Shown here in pieces: positions 35,901 to 39,449 of a DNA stretch of 61,000 bases (positions are counted from its first letter, which is position 1; each line of letters opens with the position of its first letter). Source of the stretch: Symbiodinium natans. Lineage: Eukaryota > Sar > Dinophyceae > Suessiales > Symbiodiniaceae. Below the pieces are notes generated by a model. The model was not told where the DNA came from. It was given only the letters and a program-made list of their open reading frames with translations, and did not search any database. The DNA lies in NCBI GenBank assembly GCA_905221605.1, contig CAJNDS010002380.1, positions 154,001 to 215,000 on the forward strand, in the 5' to 3' direction. Made by a program: the position numbers and the translations under genes.

Positions 35901-37602
35901 GCTGAGATCGAAGAGAACGAGCATTGCGTGATCTGCCGGCCGCCCTGTGAGTTCATCCGTCCTGGTATATAATGCCCTGAAGACTCCTAAAGCCTCAAAA
36001 GCTTATATAAACCCCAAACCATAGCCCCCTCAGAGGGAAGAGGTAGTCTGCGTTTGCGAATGTCAGCCCCTAAGCCCTAAACCCTGAACCCTAACCCTGA
36101 ACCATAACCTTGAACCCTAAACCCTAAACCCTCAACCCTCAACCCTCAACCCTCAACCCTAAACCCCAAGTTATCCCTAGACCCAGGCCCTAAACCCTCA
36201 ACTTGCTCGCAATCCTAACCAAAACACTAAAAGCCAAAAAGGCAAACCCTCAAACAGAGCCCTCAAAGCCGTAATTCCTTCCTAAAGAGCCCTAAAGCCT
36301 TAACACCCCCTAAGGCCCCCTCCAACAAAAGGCAGGGACTCGCTCTTCGAGGGCTCCAAGCCCAAGAAGCTGTCCTGCGGGCACATCTTCCACATAGCCG
36401 GAAGCCCCGGAGAGTTGTGGGAGTTGAGCTGAGTTGAGACCCTAAACCCCTCAACCCTAAACCCTAAACTCCTAAACCCCTGACCCCTAAACCTTAACAC
36501 TGAACCCCTAAACCCGAGGGTTTGGGTTCAAGTCTGGGGTTTGGGTGGGGCTGCTGCAGTTTGATCGACCATTTGGCCATTCAAAGATGGGTTTCCTTTT
36601 GTGTTAGGCTATGGAGATATCAGATTGGGCTGTGAACGAATGCCTTGAATCCCAAATCCGATTCATTCCGGCGCTCCCGCGACATTCTCTCCTGAGCCCC
36701 TGTCAGCCCTAACCCCTCAGCCCTGAACAGCCTCCCTTCTGCACTCAGGTCCCCAAACCTCGAAACCCTGAAGCCCATAAGCCCTTAAACCGCTGAACCC
36801 AATCCATCTTCTGTGGGAGACCTGTGATCAAGCATTCTCAACATCGGTGCCTGCAAAGGATTATATCCTGTAGTTTAACCTCCATCCTAGAATTGAACCT
36901 GCACACTTAGGAATGAAGCCCTAGATAAGCCCTACACAGCAGCCCAGCTGAGGACTGCCTGAAGTCCTGGCTGGTGATGCAGCAGGCTGGGCCAGCACCT
37001 GAAGAACCCAGCAGAGTGCAAGGCCCTCAAGGCCCCAAGCCCGGAAGCTTGGACCCAAGACCCTTCAAAGGATAAGGGCTTTTGGAATGAGTGTTATTTT
37101 ATGTCATTTTTTTTTCAAAAATTTGTTTTGTTGTGTTTGGTTTTGTTTGGTTTTGTTTTATTTCATTTTTATTATTTTTTATGTTTTAATTTGTTCAATT
37201 TAATATTCTTTTAATTGAATTTAGTTTAATATAATATAATATACTTTACTTGAATTTAATGTAATTTAGTTTAATTTAATGTAATTTAGTTCAGTTTAAT
37301 TTAGTTTAGTTTAATTCAGTTGAATATCATTAATTAAATAATATTTTTTGTTCTTTGTGCTGTTCCTTTTCTCCTGTTGAGGTAGTTCTTGTTGCTTTTC
37401 CTTGGTTGTTACTGTTGCTGGTCCTCTTGTTGTGGTTCGTGTGGCAGGTTTGTATATCTTGTGTGTGTGTGTGTGTGCGCACTTGGGGAGGTGCTCGCAG
37501 TCGTGGGTGTGGTTGGTTCTTGCCCCGTGCCAGGTCTGCCCCACTTGCCGTGGGGAGATTCGGGCCGACGGCCCGGCGGTGAACAGCCAGGAGGCGGGCT
37601 TC
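8908..37602 (+). CDS. HRD1: HRD1/synoviolin-like ER membrane RING-H2 E3 ubiquitin ligase, 19 exons joined
   Basis: Known role of the family: HRD1 sits in the ER membrane with HRD3/SEL1L and Derlins, forms the retrotranslocation channel and ubiquitinates misfolded proteins through a cytosolic RING. Seen here: nineteen exons (41, 73, 86, 79, 55, 23, 54, 57, 61, 40, 34, 68, 70, 72, 72, 47, 61, 33 and 69 nt) total 1095 nt and join in one open frame of 365 codons. Landmarks in order are TM1 with QFYPAVIYL (residues 45-53), TM2 with GKIILRVFIGTLRD (75-88), four further hydrophobic segments, a basic linker, and a C3H2C3 RING at 307-347 with the CLKSWL and CPTCR signatures. The spacing C333-x10-C344 equals that of animal HRD1. 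Exon joins were chosen by phase, AG acceptors and recalled HRD1 homology. The 3' end is uncertain: after exon 19 the sequence reads either into a GTTTAGGG donor or into a TAG stop. Confidence 0.87.
9551..10490. repeat. Cluster of CCCATAGATAGAATA motifs in both orientations
   Basis: Eleven full or partial copies at 9551, 9583, 9646 (reverse), 9669 (reverse), 9802, 9913 (degenerate), 10145, 10334, and 10395, 10433, 10475 (reverse). Two copies (10145, 10334) share a longer unit continuing AGTTRACCCCG and, further on, AAACTTTAGGCCA. Confidence 0.85.
10609..10709. mobile_element. MITE-like family A copy, GGGATGTTCCCC ends
   Basis: Terminal inverted repeats GGGATGTTGCCCCTTATACT and its near reverse complement (GGGGGAACATCCC), with inner CTAACAGTCCTTAATAGGG. 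The same ends recur at 34410-34549, 37649-37717, 45136-45242 and 47911-48017, with right-half remnants at 49446-49515 and 53703-53756. Confidence 0.85.
11021..11093 (+). CDS. HRD1: HRD1 exon 2, first membrane segment
   Basis: It starts after cccgAG at the end of a CCCTAAA array and ends CTG|GTGTGAG. It encodes a Gly/Ala-rich hydrophobic helix (GYVLAGGAAAGALGFAAAC), the position of TM1 in HRD1. Phase 2 in and phase 0 out join exons 1 and 3. Confidence 0.8.
11094..15403 (+). other. HRD1 intron 2
   Basis: 4.3 kb, with TTTAGGG just after the donor (11120-11160) and several CCCTAAA clusters (11415-11470, 12170-12215, 12355-12405, 13100-13140). A palindromic element with GTAGTTCTCTA ends lies at about 13494-13592. 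Open frames at 12445-12639, 13793-14029 and 14225-14659 were examined and resemble nothing. Confidence 0.6.
15404..15489 (+). CDS. HRD1: HRD1 exon 3, QFYPAVIYL motif
   Basis: It starts after cgtcccAG and encodes AFVVHEQFYPAVIYLSTDK, very close to the conserved QFYP(T/A)(V/M)VYL segment that follows TM1 in animal and plant HRD1. The end is placed at TTTGC|GCGCGG (GC donor). That choice keeps frame with exon 4 and aligns without a gap to the family over the start of TM2. Confidence 0.9.
15524..15630. mobile_element. MITE-like family C copy
   Basis: Shares AAATAGTAGGATCCCCTTAT and ATAAGGACCCCAA with 21334-21415 and, in reverse orientation, 45812-45900. It begins 35 bp after the HRD1 exon 3 donor. 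Confidence 0.7.
16379..16457 (+). CDS. HRD1: HRD1 exon 4, second membrane segment and FIGTLRD loop
   Basis: The boundaries are ccgAG|G and GCGAAG|GTAAAC. It encodes FALFLLLGKIILRVFIGTLR (68-87), matching the LLGK...VFFGQLRxAE region of HRD1. Phase is 2 in and 0 out. Confidence 0.9.
16986..17095. repeat. Perfect CCCTAAA array
   Basis: About 15 uninterrupted CCCTAAA heptamers, the plant-type telomere unit also reported for dinoflagellates. The array is internal to HRD1 intron 4. Confidence 0.95.
17290..17810. repeat. GGCCCT / AGGGCC hexamer inverted repeat pair
   Basis: About 20 copies of CCTGGC-phase hexamers (17290-17480) are followed at 17580-17810 by the reverse-complement unit (GGGCCA). 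A long hairpin is possible. The Ala-Leu or Gly-Pro repeat ORFs over this stretch on both strands are artefacts of the hexamer. Confidence 0.9.
18430..18484 (+). CDS. HRD1: HRD1 exon 5, loop after TM2
   Basis: A pyrimidine-rich tract ends at tctcttcAG, and the donor is GCCG|GTTTAGGG. The exon encodes KVEQLVDSGRGFLAWAPA, corresponding to the VEHLxERxWYAV region. A second in-frame acceptor three bases downstream (cagaAG|GTG) would drop one lysine and better fits the AG|G preference seen in this gene. Confidence 0.75.
18736..18758 (+). CDS. HRD1: HRD1 exon 6, 23-nt micro-exon
   Basis: gtcgcAG|TTTCGAG...CACAGG|GTGGGG. The exon supplies phase 1 to 0 and encodes SRSPRHR, in the place of the (F)SPR stretch before TM3 in HRD1. 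It is supported by phase and GT-AG borders but is very short. Without it, exons 5 and 7 do not join in frame with a GT donor. Confidence 0.55.
19137..19216. mobile_element. MITE-like family B copy
   Basis: CCACTTGGAGGTTCAGGGTA to GAGTACCCTGAACGTCC, in HRD1 intron 6. Confidence 0.8.
19620..19673 (+). CDS. HRD1: HRD1 exon 7, third membrane segment
   Basis: gcccAG|GTGGGA to AAGGCC|GTCTAT. It encodes VGTVFLIQYICCVIFMKA, a hydrophobic segment ending in the (L/M)K that precedes FH in HRD1. An alternative GC donor three bases earlier (AAG|GCCGTC) is also in frame. Confidence 0.83.
20083..20139 (+). CDS. HRD1: HRD1 exon 8, FH...R loop
   Basis: gacgcAG|GTTTTC to TTGCGG|GTGCCG, with phase 0 at both ends. 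It encodes VFHLTTQIRVSHMFEAVLR, equivalent to the CFHWLAExRVxxME loop between TM3 and TM4. Confidence 0.85.
20406..20466 (+). CDS. HRD1: HRD1 exon 9, fourth membrane segment
   Basis: tcgaAG|GTCGGG to CTGCTCG|GCCCCG (GC donor). It encodes GVPRLIVNIKLVGLMALLLG, matching the WLFHxRIVSLMFLLG region. A CCCTAAA array lies just upstream and TTTAGGG-like repeats follow the donor. Confidence 0.85.
20911..21027. repeat. CCCTAAA array before HRD1 exon 10
   Basis: Heptamers with three CCCTCAA variants, ending 20 bp before the exon 10 acceptor. The G-rich partner is at 20480-20615 just after the exon 9 donor. Confidence 0.9.
21048..21087 (+). CDS. HRD1: HRD1 exon 10
   Basis: caagAG|GCTGCG to GTGGC|GTGCGA. 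It encodes CDLLALSYFYSV, the LDFLFVSHAYHS position of the family. The GT donor was preferred to a later one because only it gives phase 2, needed by exon 11. Confidence 0.78.
21334..21415. mobile_element. MITE-like family C copy
   Basis: In HRD1 intron 10; core AATAGTAGGATCCCCTTATT. Confidence 0.7.
21497..21530 (+). CDS. HRD1: HRD1 exon 11, 34-nt exon
   Basis: A pyrimidine tract (ccttttcAG) leads in, and the donor is CTCGAG|GTTGAG. It encodes MLWTLHGICLE. Joined to exon 12 it aligns without gaps over 18 residues to the FGFEYAILMTMVL segment, keeping the Glu of FEY. Confidence 0.72.
21950..22017 (+). CDS. HRD1: HRD1 exon 12, fifth membrane segment and KY...H..DL
   Basis: tcccaAG|GCACTG to TTGAG|GCCGGT (GC donor). 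It encodes MCSVVLVSMCKYSIHMIDL, matching ILMTMVLTxFIKYxLHSVDL. A GT donor at 22022 exists but would give the wrong phase for exon 13. Confidence 0.85.
22878..22947 (+). CDS. HRD1: HRD1 exon 13, sixth membrane segment (first half)
   Basis: ttcacAG|GGTCAT to TTCTTG|GCCTGG (GC donor). It encodes VMLKVCLFYVDLIHDVVSMT (225-244), matching the AVYxxYxEL(F/V)xxxxKxxLY segment. A direct repeat of acacccagttca upstream provides alternative in-phase acceptors at 22854 and 22863. The 22863 start would add five residues and give the family's usual spacing. Confidence 0.83.
23075..23079. repeat. Target site duplication, left copy (right copy 33391-33395)
   Basis: ACCCT lies immediately before the 5' LTR and immediately after the 3' LTR. 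The target was a CCCTAAA heptamer array, so chance identity is likelier here than in unique DNA. Confidence 0.75.
23080..23292 (+). repeat. 5' LTR
   Basis: It begins TGTGAG and matches the 3' LTR base for base at a constant offset of 10,098 except at 23101 (A versus C) and 23162 (A versus G). It ends TTCTGAAA rather than the usual CA. At 213 bp it is short for a copia LTR. Confidence 0.93.
23294..23305 (+). promoter_or_regulatory. Primer binding site, initiator-Met tRNA type
   Basis: TGGTAGCGGAGC starts two bases after the LTR. It resembles the TGGTATCAGAGC/TGGTAGCAGAGG primer sites complementary to initiator Met-tRNA 3' ends used by copia elements. The dinoflagellate tRNA was not available to compare. 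Confidence 0.7.
23454..27884 (+). CDS. Retrotransposon ORF1: gag, zinc knuckle, DUF3820-like, protease, RapZ-C-like, coiled coil
   Basis: A 1476-residue ORF starting 162 bp after the 5' LTR. In order: a basic/acidic N-terminus and helical gag-like region (about 150-330); a divergent zinc knuckle C459-x2-C462-x4-H467-x6-C474; a patch FTFGHHKGLTYERVL (from about 572) resembling DUF3820; a multi-Cys region with C664/C668, C685/C688, C706 and C725/C728; a retropepsin-like core AVLDEGCNSTVHG (D875), with Glu where Ser/Thr is usual; the protease-tail motif PLLLSLHAQSQLGMAKDL; a RapZ C-terminal-like domain (about 1108-1295); and a coiled coil (about 1425-1470). It ends at a TGA while the downstream frame continues in the -1 frame. 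Confidence 0.88.
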   Translation: MSVAGLKYDPVLSLDTPAETKSGSYIYSGSAASFHDWEFRTRARVSQHRERQRREVLKDLRSSHQLSRSASPRKWVGGGIRSPDRHTGDESSGMAASPSSAPGRRRGRQAGAESMSSGDGGEEEQQPQDYEVEDDGQASVETEPVPTLASVRDSDLDMSDAVQKTLEGLRGDAFLIARDIGLERLLKHDGIDLLIQKVKDQAFPLQGEEASELFRQGQLLTGPLSKQSGEPMLSYISRRKRWWVTLRELDPEVRLSEAMRANLLVELSGLSRQEQLMVRTAAQAETVDEYARVLIKHHSVVHMRERLLVEKDKPAARTWSKPRWENTSFQQKPRYGYMTQGFMEDDEYEYQEPESQAYVAEEHEVEEDEGEWVDDSALALALNAYTAMQTELGGEPGEEHAEALQLAYAAQTTLANVKGNKGKGFGKSGGKKGGRVPPSNLSIADRKAKLAELKARSRCLRCGAIGHWAGDAECRFKGSPGGPKGSSKGGPGAEKSASPGKPGMASSSQAYLAALSDASDDETPAIHLSNTSRDMEGYPAERSGGPSERPRVRRSEATAMRDSPPPGSDTLFTFGHHKGLTYERVLHTYPGDVLWGQTQKCPSKCLGDFLNWVHEHYVVEDTDPIEVRRRDIPLSTMMPPTPVADRAANAEGTASSSAGFRPKCRGGCKTFSKTGSNSYIDMRTCKSCGTVTKTRKEQVRVDPTTCTHAQVDRSGSSKTTSRIKCKLCGMILDELPQEEKKARDAAAAQLRDTNTLDFDMMRSIVGRTGDRVPVEVVVPALEQFKEAVEGHFVTEPSITRGDLFAYLQEALDDHADDASPTSASWEMASSGRRPGTAMVAMLAGPHEGVADTNPSLSKLPVVNIRTSPHVFAVLDEGCNSTVHGEDWGHESMSKYASFGYSTRFAKETSKTFKGLSGSTSTLGTRTFPFCLLPLDSVEGEEVSHRERLCGALDSHEIPGGAPLLLSLHAQSQLGMAKDLHLGTCSVRLPSNPDKTIELKLHGTSDSGLLCICLTDGLLQGKQPRLVRGFAIPPPPAGAARAIAAEGSDKCANSKVTKRKASSMQTHSISEPQGENTILTAAMAIAPSQRPAPKARPQQLNSETFPTEGGDNPKHAADIFTFGYNFEEAVDKIRNAWEPQHFADMFSEMRSAEATLELGGAFVGIFFDLTYLPNARSLDPELADRKRDRGLRDHVGSHPSIMKAIAADPGFLQHCRAIRSKVKKSMEQGYQAMNISVVCKQNRHRSVAGGILIEHMLLRVEGLHVSMQHCNSEQTWPLMGGSCRGHCSWCTHRTDDAKAAYEQVLADFIKYLEGDVKESTTCILHCESEPERAPGTAPEEVTDLDADDEVEEVPSDPQGVAPGEGESASQAATRLGLRGKQHTSYVAKWDPSSLTGRLHQQAGSGVFTATSSHLPVQAQVQTLERKLALRDKEVESLRSKLRDAERDKQEAERRAERAEQLLQDALARLRPSHPSHL
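26778..27340 (+). other. RapZ C-terminal-like domain in the retrotransposon polyprotein
   Basis: ORF1 residues about 1108-1295. Signature pieces are FDLTYLPNARSLDPEL (bacterial RapZ has a VFDVRFLPNP...ELR-like stretch), GLRDHVGSHP, and VCKQNRHRSVAGGILIEHML (C1238, H1243-R-S-V), aligning with the IGCTGGxHRSV motif, then GLHVSMQHCN. A Cys cluster (CRGHCSWC) follows. In bacteria this domain binds small RNA and a regulatory metabolite. Its role here is unknown. Family assignment is from memory of the motif. Confidence 0.7.
27614..29416 (+). CDS. Retrotransposon ORF2: unrecognised middle region
   Basis: A 600-residue open frame. Its first 90 residues overlap ORF1 in another frame and are probably not used. 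The real continuation of ORF1 seems to enter near 27860, where a Pro-rich stretch (PPEPPKPPVRRW) leads to RANRAADEEFWQRRFEENRP. The rest (NWRR-like helices, GGVWIPQGTVCPPGHSTEDV, KLSNRQRKRVL, VSIVLVSPYGCP) matches no family I know. Its place between protease and integrase suggests another accessory segment. It ends in TAG at 29414, while the integrase N-terminus continues one frame over. Confidence 0.7.
   Translation: MGPELPDREASSASGLRCVHCHLKSSASSGPGTNPGEKVSAARQGSRVTSKQAPGRRAGQAGGGTESGACRTAPARCPCQAPPEPPKPPVRRWTPHLEARANRAADEEFWQRRFEENRPLDRRELKNYFHDPAANNSNAAWAQWRKSQGPAPPGEGKRIKLDPAIVALDLTEIPTSDDASLSWNRRVLVDLLPDQVMHEFCGLLYGRPSPALWIGPYMPKSFSTQDLEHTDKSERHNFKVTAVTPHTREGYKPCGNVKGPTPIGWLFLNDNPKNKGGVWIPQGTVCPPGHSTEDVCGEFKAEQVCPTEPPPSGGAYLVLWLYPKAFAPDTVPKTLADRDELSAYMASLQGVNDFGEFKQVRFDVEDSDDEFELIPAHDGPRAVTRDTAHSLPKLSNRQRKRVLSGIQEMVAGDRVLQAIAFNAAVATDHMIAFTPTEPLISHCKWVSESLDAQVISETIANLETGVPGLIVLRVDAPTEELCLECECLADTAGVSIVLVSPYGCPTLESTVEVRGDLNVSGIGPNIDDALQVLSTWTESYGMSPRCYADTEEHDFWATCRDISQELYLNSYTRNCFVGSEGLGSDMEDQELIPDEEMAGP
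29394..29645 (+). CDS. Retrotransposon integrase N-terminal fragment, out of frame
   Basis: An 83-residue frame carrying RQSKASKEFILAARLHRCKA, a CxxC pair (CKACLD) and the first catalytic Asp (LGIDCMEVKD, codon 29562-29564). It is +1 relative to ORF2 and is left by a -1 shift near 29590 into ORF3. The two His of an HHCC finger are not visible upstream in any frame. These two shifts look like single-base indels in this copy or in the reads. Confidence 0.75.
   Translation: MKRWQVLRQSKASKEFILAARLHRCKACLDTAPVPRHHPVSGESVFPKEFNHTLGIDCMEVKDVDGPATLQSTWSTWEPASSK
29474..33127 (+). CDS. Retrotransposon ORF3: integrase core, 2OG-Fe(II) dioxygenase-like domain, reverse transcriptase, RNase H
   Basis: A 1217-residue frame. 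The first about 38 residues are probably unused. Integrase core from about 39: TAVNMVDMGTSFQQ, D93 (VVVDRGTHF) and E128 (GKVERHGG), 34 residues apart, then a C-terminal SH3-like segment (GDFVIYRRD...VNARKMRP). A low-complexity linker follows, then a dioxygenase-like domain (about 454-602). RT from about 672: KWVLTDK, D775 (AADITNAYFQG), and HVDD at 867-870, where most copia elements have YVDD. RNase H: D1025, E1081, D1127, then LADCLTKSMKP near the end. The stop lies 51 bp before the 3' LTR. Confidence 0.9.
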   Translation: MPRHCTSSATSSSLGGIGVSERVQSHTWHRLHGSKGCRWSRYTAVNMVDMGTSFQQVALIKSGGGNPSARQCLQVFMERWVSWAGHPQHVVVDRGTHFKGEFASYMGQHGIHLRNAPLESPQTIGKVERHGGLLKALVRKTVQEIQPSTWEDMVMVVSECVTTKNDLSRHQGFSPSQHVLGKRPRTPGSVMDEDESMGTLLARFDETTPFYSRHRAREEARKAFVHLDSSRKVARALQRNAAPMDMEFQVGDFVIYRRDNLPGSTSTVWSTASRVIGREAENAYWLLHEGVPVLVNARKMRPADEVEVAARRVLTGEPVLPGSIVHGPEQRYLDERDKDPVTAPSTPRPNTGIASAPSTPMRVAAAESPAITSKEISPSDKTGRERTRSPPRQSSSALMAEAQDTDPVEAKASELLEAMAFETSHCLELLRLCKEHKPKRTKRAMFQDATDDELAASFGVYRHGGFVGISNPTKQRPCFVTYLNRFLRHHCEKAGYTEFTWNGIQVSESRASLHKDNSNLKGSLNFTMSLGNYSTGGHLWIENPEGNTVIDVCGNLVPGTLHTTRGKVLRFDPKKLHMVEPHEGQRFSIIGFTMNHLGKLRADEHQMMEDLEFPQPRIPSPQVEQPRQEEPERADDMHSSDDEEVGTGFLASLLDYHNSPAEVQLGLDEAMLAEWAKYQEFHAVIPCSKKQVQELLSQGHICVPTKWVLTDKHEHLKGTPGYRPKYKARLVACGNFEHISTGEDIRADSPTAEPEALAFICSWASSLGLRIKAADITNAYFQGKPLERLLILKAPSNPKGVPDKEIQESGYMIARVPVYGTTDAGRNLYLRIVEETKCIGLKSSQIMSALYYAHDTSGRLCAMLCTHVDDFFWAAFGEGELKIQQLLDHFKIGRIEEGSFRFCGREYAQHPDGTIEINSRDNTRAIAPLEIPKGAKLTTPVTQGQRTALRSVIGSLAWVARATRPDLAYRVNALQQRVTVATIDTMREANRVVALALGDAERSIVYRAKILPWSSGPLAVVTFCDASFAAEAGYKSQRGRLHYLTDAETARDVNAPKHKLHLVAFGSSTMKRVCRATLQCEAYSLQHATEHGDRIRATLLELQGKLPSLHDWSEVAPRKMLHLQYSDCRSLTDHLLSSVPRPVEDKRLAIEMTALRQALWVDETPTSEAFAPFGDILRWIPTHLQLADCLTKSMKPKLLNDALESNEAVVKEEAPAE
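30833..31279 (+). other. 2-oxoglutarate/Fe(II) dioxygenase-like domain between integrase and RT
   Basis: ORF3 residues about 454-602. Candidate iron ligands H514-x-D516 (SLHKDNSN) and H577, with R586 as the 2OG-binding basic residue (HMVEPHEGQRFSIIGFT). GGHLWIE lies between them, like the GGEL motif. The spacings are 63 residues from the first His to the second and 9 from His to Arg, close to the prolyl-4-hydroxylase pattern. Substrate unknown; nucleic-acid oxidation, a host protein or RNA are all possible. Confidence 0.78.
33178..33390 (+). repeat. 3' LTR
   Basis: It is 213 bp, with two differences from the 5' copy (33199 C, 33260 G). The preceding bases (gataagacggg) make only a weak polypurine tract. 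Confidence 0.93.
33802..33873 (+). CDS. HRD1: HRD1 exon 14, end of TM6 and cytosolic helix
   Basis: cctctgAG|ATCTTC to ATTCAG|GCCACG (GC donor). It encodes IFMLTFFVQNPSRLPIYMMA then DVIQ, equivalent to the (M/F)xIxxVxxxPLxxIRxxY region. It lies 411 bp downstream of the retrotransposon. Confidence 0.85.
34284..34389. mobile_element. MITE-like family D copy
   Basis: TACTCTTTGCTTAAGAACCC to AATAGTAGTAAGG with a degraded right arm, in HRD1 intron 14 next to a family A copy. Confidence 0.6.
34410..34549. mobile_element. MITE-like family A copy
   Basis: Inside HRD1 intron 14. It has two successive right-end-like halves (ACTCTTAGCATAAGGGGG and ACTGTTAGCATAAAGGGG), a nested or duplicated copy. Confidence 0.85.
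34618..34689 (+). CDS. HRD1: HRD1 exon 15, basic linker before RING
   Basis: ggcccAG|GTGGCC to GACCTG|GTTCAC, with phase 0 at both ends. It encodes VARKLAQRLRSFRRYRRISM, like the RNFxxRxxDYxRYRKIT linker of plant HRD1. A long poly-G tract (34773-34810) follows in the intron. Confidence 0.85.
34773..34810. repeat. Poly-G tract with one T
   Basis: A nearly unbroken run of G after TTTAGGG repeats in HRD1 intron 15, with shorter G runs nearby (34723-34738). A strong G-quadruplex candidate in DNA and RNA. Confidence 0.9.
35892..35938 (+). CDS. HRD1: HRD1 exon 16, start of RING
   Basis: A tandem acceptor cagcaAG|GCC (the second AG gives phase 0) and a GC donor TGCCG|GCCGCC bound the exon. It encodes ATDAEIEENEHCVIC with the first RING pair C307/C310, in the DATPEEL...CIIC context typical of HRD1. 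Confidence 0.9.
36336..36396 (+). CDS. HRD1: HRD1 exon 17, RING CxHxxH
   Basis: ggcAG|GGACTC to CACATA|GCCGGA (GC donor). It encodes DSLFEGSKPKKLSCGHIFHI with C325, H327 and H330, matching the (K/R)LPCxHIFH signature. Confidence 0.92.
36953..36985 (+). CDS. HRD1: HRD1 exon 18, RING CLKSW
   Basis: agctgAG|GACTGC to CAGCAG|GCTGGG (GC donor). The 33-nt exon encodes DCLKSWLVMQQ, with C333 and the conserved Trp of RING-H2 domains. Confidence 0.92.
37082..37345. other. AT-rich low-complexity tract in HRD1 intron 18
   Basis: T-rich then TTTAATTTAA-like repeats, strongly unlike the GC-rich surroundings, lying between RING exons 18 and 19. Confidence 0.85.
37534..37602 (+). CDS. HRD1: HRD1 exon 19, RING CPTCR and start of tail
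   Basis: gtgccAG|GTCTGC opens the exon. It encodes VCPTCRGEIRADGPAVNSQE, completing the RING (C344, C347). The exon runs to TTC|GTTTAGGG. If it is not spliced there, the next codons are GTT TAG, a stop. Several other exons of this gene end at GTTTAGGG, so splicing is favoured but not proven. Confidence 0.9.
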
Positions 37603-37648
37603 GTTTAGGGTTTAGGGTTTAGGGGGGTTCTGACTCGGGTTGGAAGTA

Positions 37649-37717
37649 GGGATGTTCCCACTTGTACTAACAGCTCCTAATCCCCCTTGAGCTGTTTAGT
37701 ATAAGGGGGAACATCCC
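37649..37717. mobile_element. MITE-like family A copy, short
   Basis: About 69 bp, ends GGGATGTTCCCACTTGTACT and GTATAAGGGGGAACATCCC, just downstream of HRD1 exon 19. Confidence 0.85.
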
Positions 37718-38365
37718 AAGTTAGAAGTAGGTGGCTGATCAGACTTGCACCTGGCTATGACCCTTCTGTGAGCGCTGCGGGTCACCTTGGCCCGGCCCGA
37801 AAACTAGAAAACGCGTTGAAGGTTTGTCTACAGGCAGAGGTATGGTTGAGAATTAAGGGCTTTGGTGCTTGGGCCGTACTGGTAAAAGACACTAGAAAGT
37901 TGTTAGGGTTAGTGGCTCAATCCCGGCGTGACGGAGGGGGTTACTGGAACAGGTGACGCCTGCACATGAGGCTTCAAGAAGTGTGGGATTCAGGTTTTGC
38001 GGGTTTGGGGTTTTCGGGAGGGTTTAGGGTTTTGTGGCCCAAGCCCCTTCTGTACAACACCCTAAACCTGACTCTCCCTCCTTGTGGTTTATGGAGGGTC
38101 CCCCTCCTCCCCTGTGGTTCATGGTCTGTGGTTCGTGGGTTAGGATTGAGGTAGGGCTTAGGGTTAGGTTTTCACTCTGGGTTCATGGTGGGCTTAGCGT
38201 CTCCCACCCTGTGGTTCGTGCTGGGTTTAGTTTTAAGAGGGCTAAGGTGAGGGCTTTGGTGGGGGGAGGGGCTCAAAACCCTAAACCCTAAACTCTAAAC
38301 CCTCAACCCCAAACCCTAAACCCTAGCATACCTAGGCTCCAGCCCCTCAATGCTTTTGCCGGCAG

Positions 38366-38415
38366 GACACGGGCCTTGCTGCTGCTGATGCTGCGGCTGC
38401 AGCGGCACTGTGCCG
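38366..38415 (+). CDS. Candidate tail exon 20, Ala-rich
   Basis: gccggcAG|GACACG to TGCCG|GCATAC (GC donor). It encodes an Ala run (DTGLAAADAAAAAALC). Phase 0 in and 2 out fits exon 19 upstream and exon 21 downstream. A CCCTAAA array lies upstream, then poly-G and TTTAGG follow. Confidence 0.5.
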
Positions 38416-39404
38416 GCATACAATTGAGGGGGGGGGGGGGGGGGGTAAGGGTTTAGGAAGTTCATGTCCTTTCGGGATTCAGTGGCATGGGTTCTGGGAG
38501 TTGCTGGGTGTGGTTTGTTTGGTTCTTGCTTCTCAGTTTCTTGGGGACTTTTTCGCGCCCGAGCTTGGGAGGCCCAGCAATGCCAAGCCCAGTGACCAGG
38601 GGGCCTATTGTCTTAGACTCCTCGTGATGTTCTCTCGCTGCCGGGCCTTGTTCAAACCGCACCTCCAACGACATGCCTGCAACGAGGCCCTGCGTTGGCC
38701 CAACGCACTTTCCCTTCCATGTTCAAGACCACCCGCAATCCCAAGCCCAAACGCACCCTCAGCCCTGCAACCCAAAAGTAGGCATGTGGCTGGCAGCCAG
38801 CGCATGCGTGCATAGAGTGTGTCAGGGTTCGGATGATGCATCGTTTGTGGATCATCGGTCATGTGCTGGGGCTGAACGCAAGCATGCCTTTTTCAAGATG
38901 TCTTCGAAACAAGGCATGCATCGAACATACCGCTGCAGCATAACACACTCCTAGGTCCTAGGACTTGTAGGCGGTGCCAAGTGCAATTCTCTGAGGCCGC
39001 ACATGCCCAGCAGCTGCCCCAGCGGAATGGATGTTTTGAATTGGGTTTGGGCAGGTCTCGGGTCCAAGCCCCTTTTGCCCCCAGACGCCTGCCCCAGCAA
39101 GCTCGAACCGCTTTCAACCGAGACCCGAAAGCCTAAGGCCCGCATGGGATGAAGGCTGCGGGTGGCTCCAAACCGCAAGCCCCCTAAAGCCCTGAGCCCC
39201 GGCCCTCAGTCGCTTTGCCCCAAACCTTCAAAAACCTGGAAACCCTAGATCCCCCAACTCCAATAATGTCCGACACACGGCCTCCCACATGACCTTGGGC
39301 AGCCCCTGAACACAAAAGAACACCTAAAGACTCCTTCACAAGCAGCTCTTAACCCTAAACCCTAAACCCTGTAAAAACTCGTCCATGTTCCCCAACCAGC
39401 CCAG

Positions 39405-39449
39405 GAGCGCCGCCCAGGCGCGCAGGGCCGCGGCGCCGCCGCAGCCCGG
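39405..39449 (+). CDS. Candidate tail exon 21, Ala/Pro-rich
   Basis: gcccAG|GAGCGC to CCCGG|GTGGCG. It encodes SAAQARRAAAPPQPG in phase 2/2. The bases beyond the GT donor stay open in another frame up to GTTTAGGG, so the end is uncertain. Confidence 0.45.
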
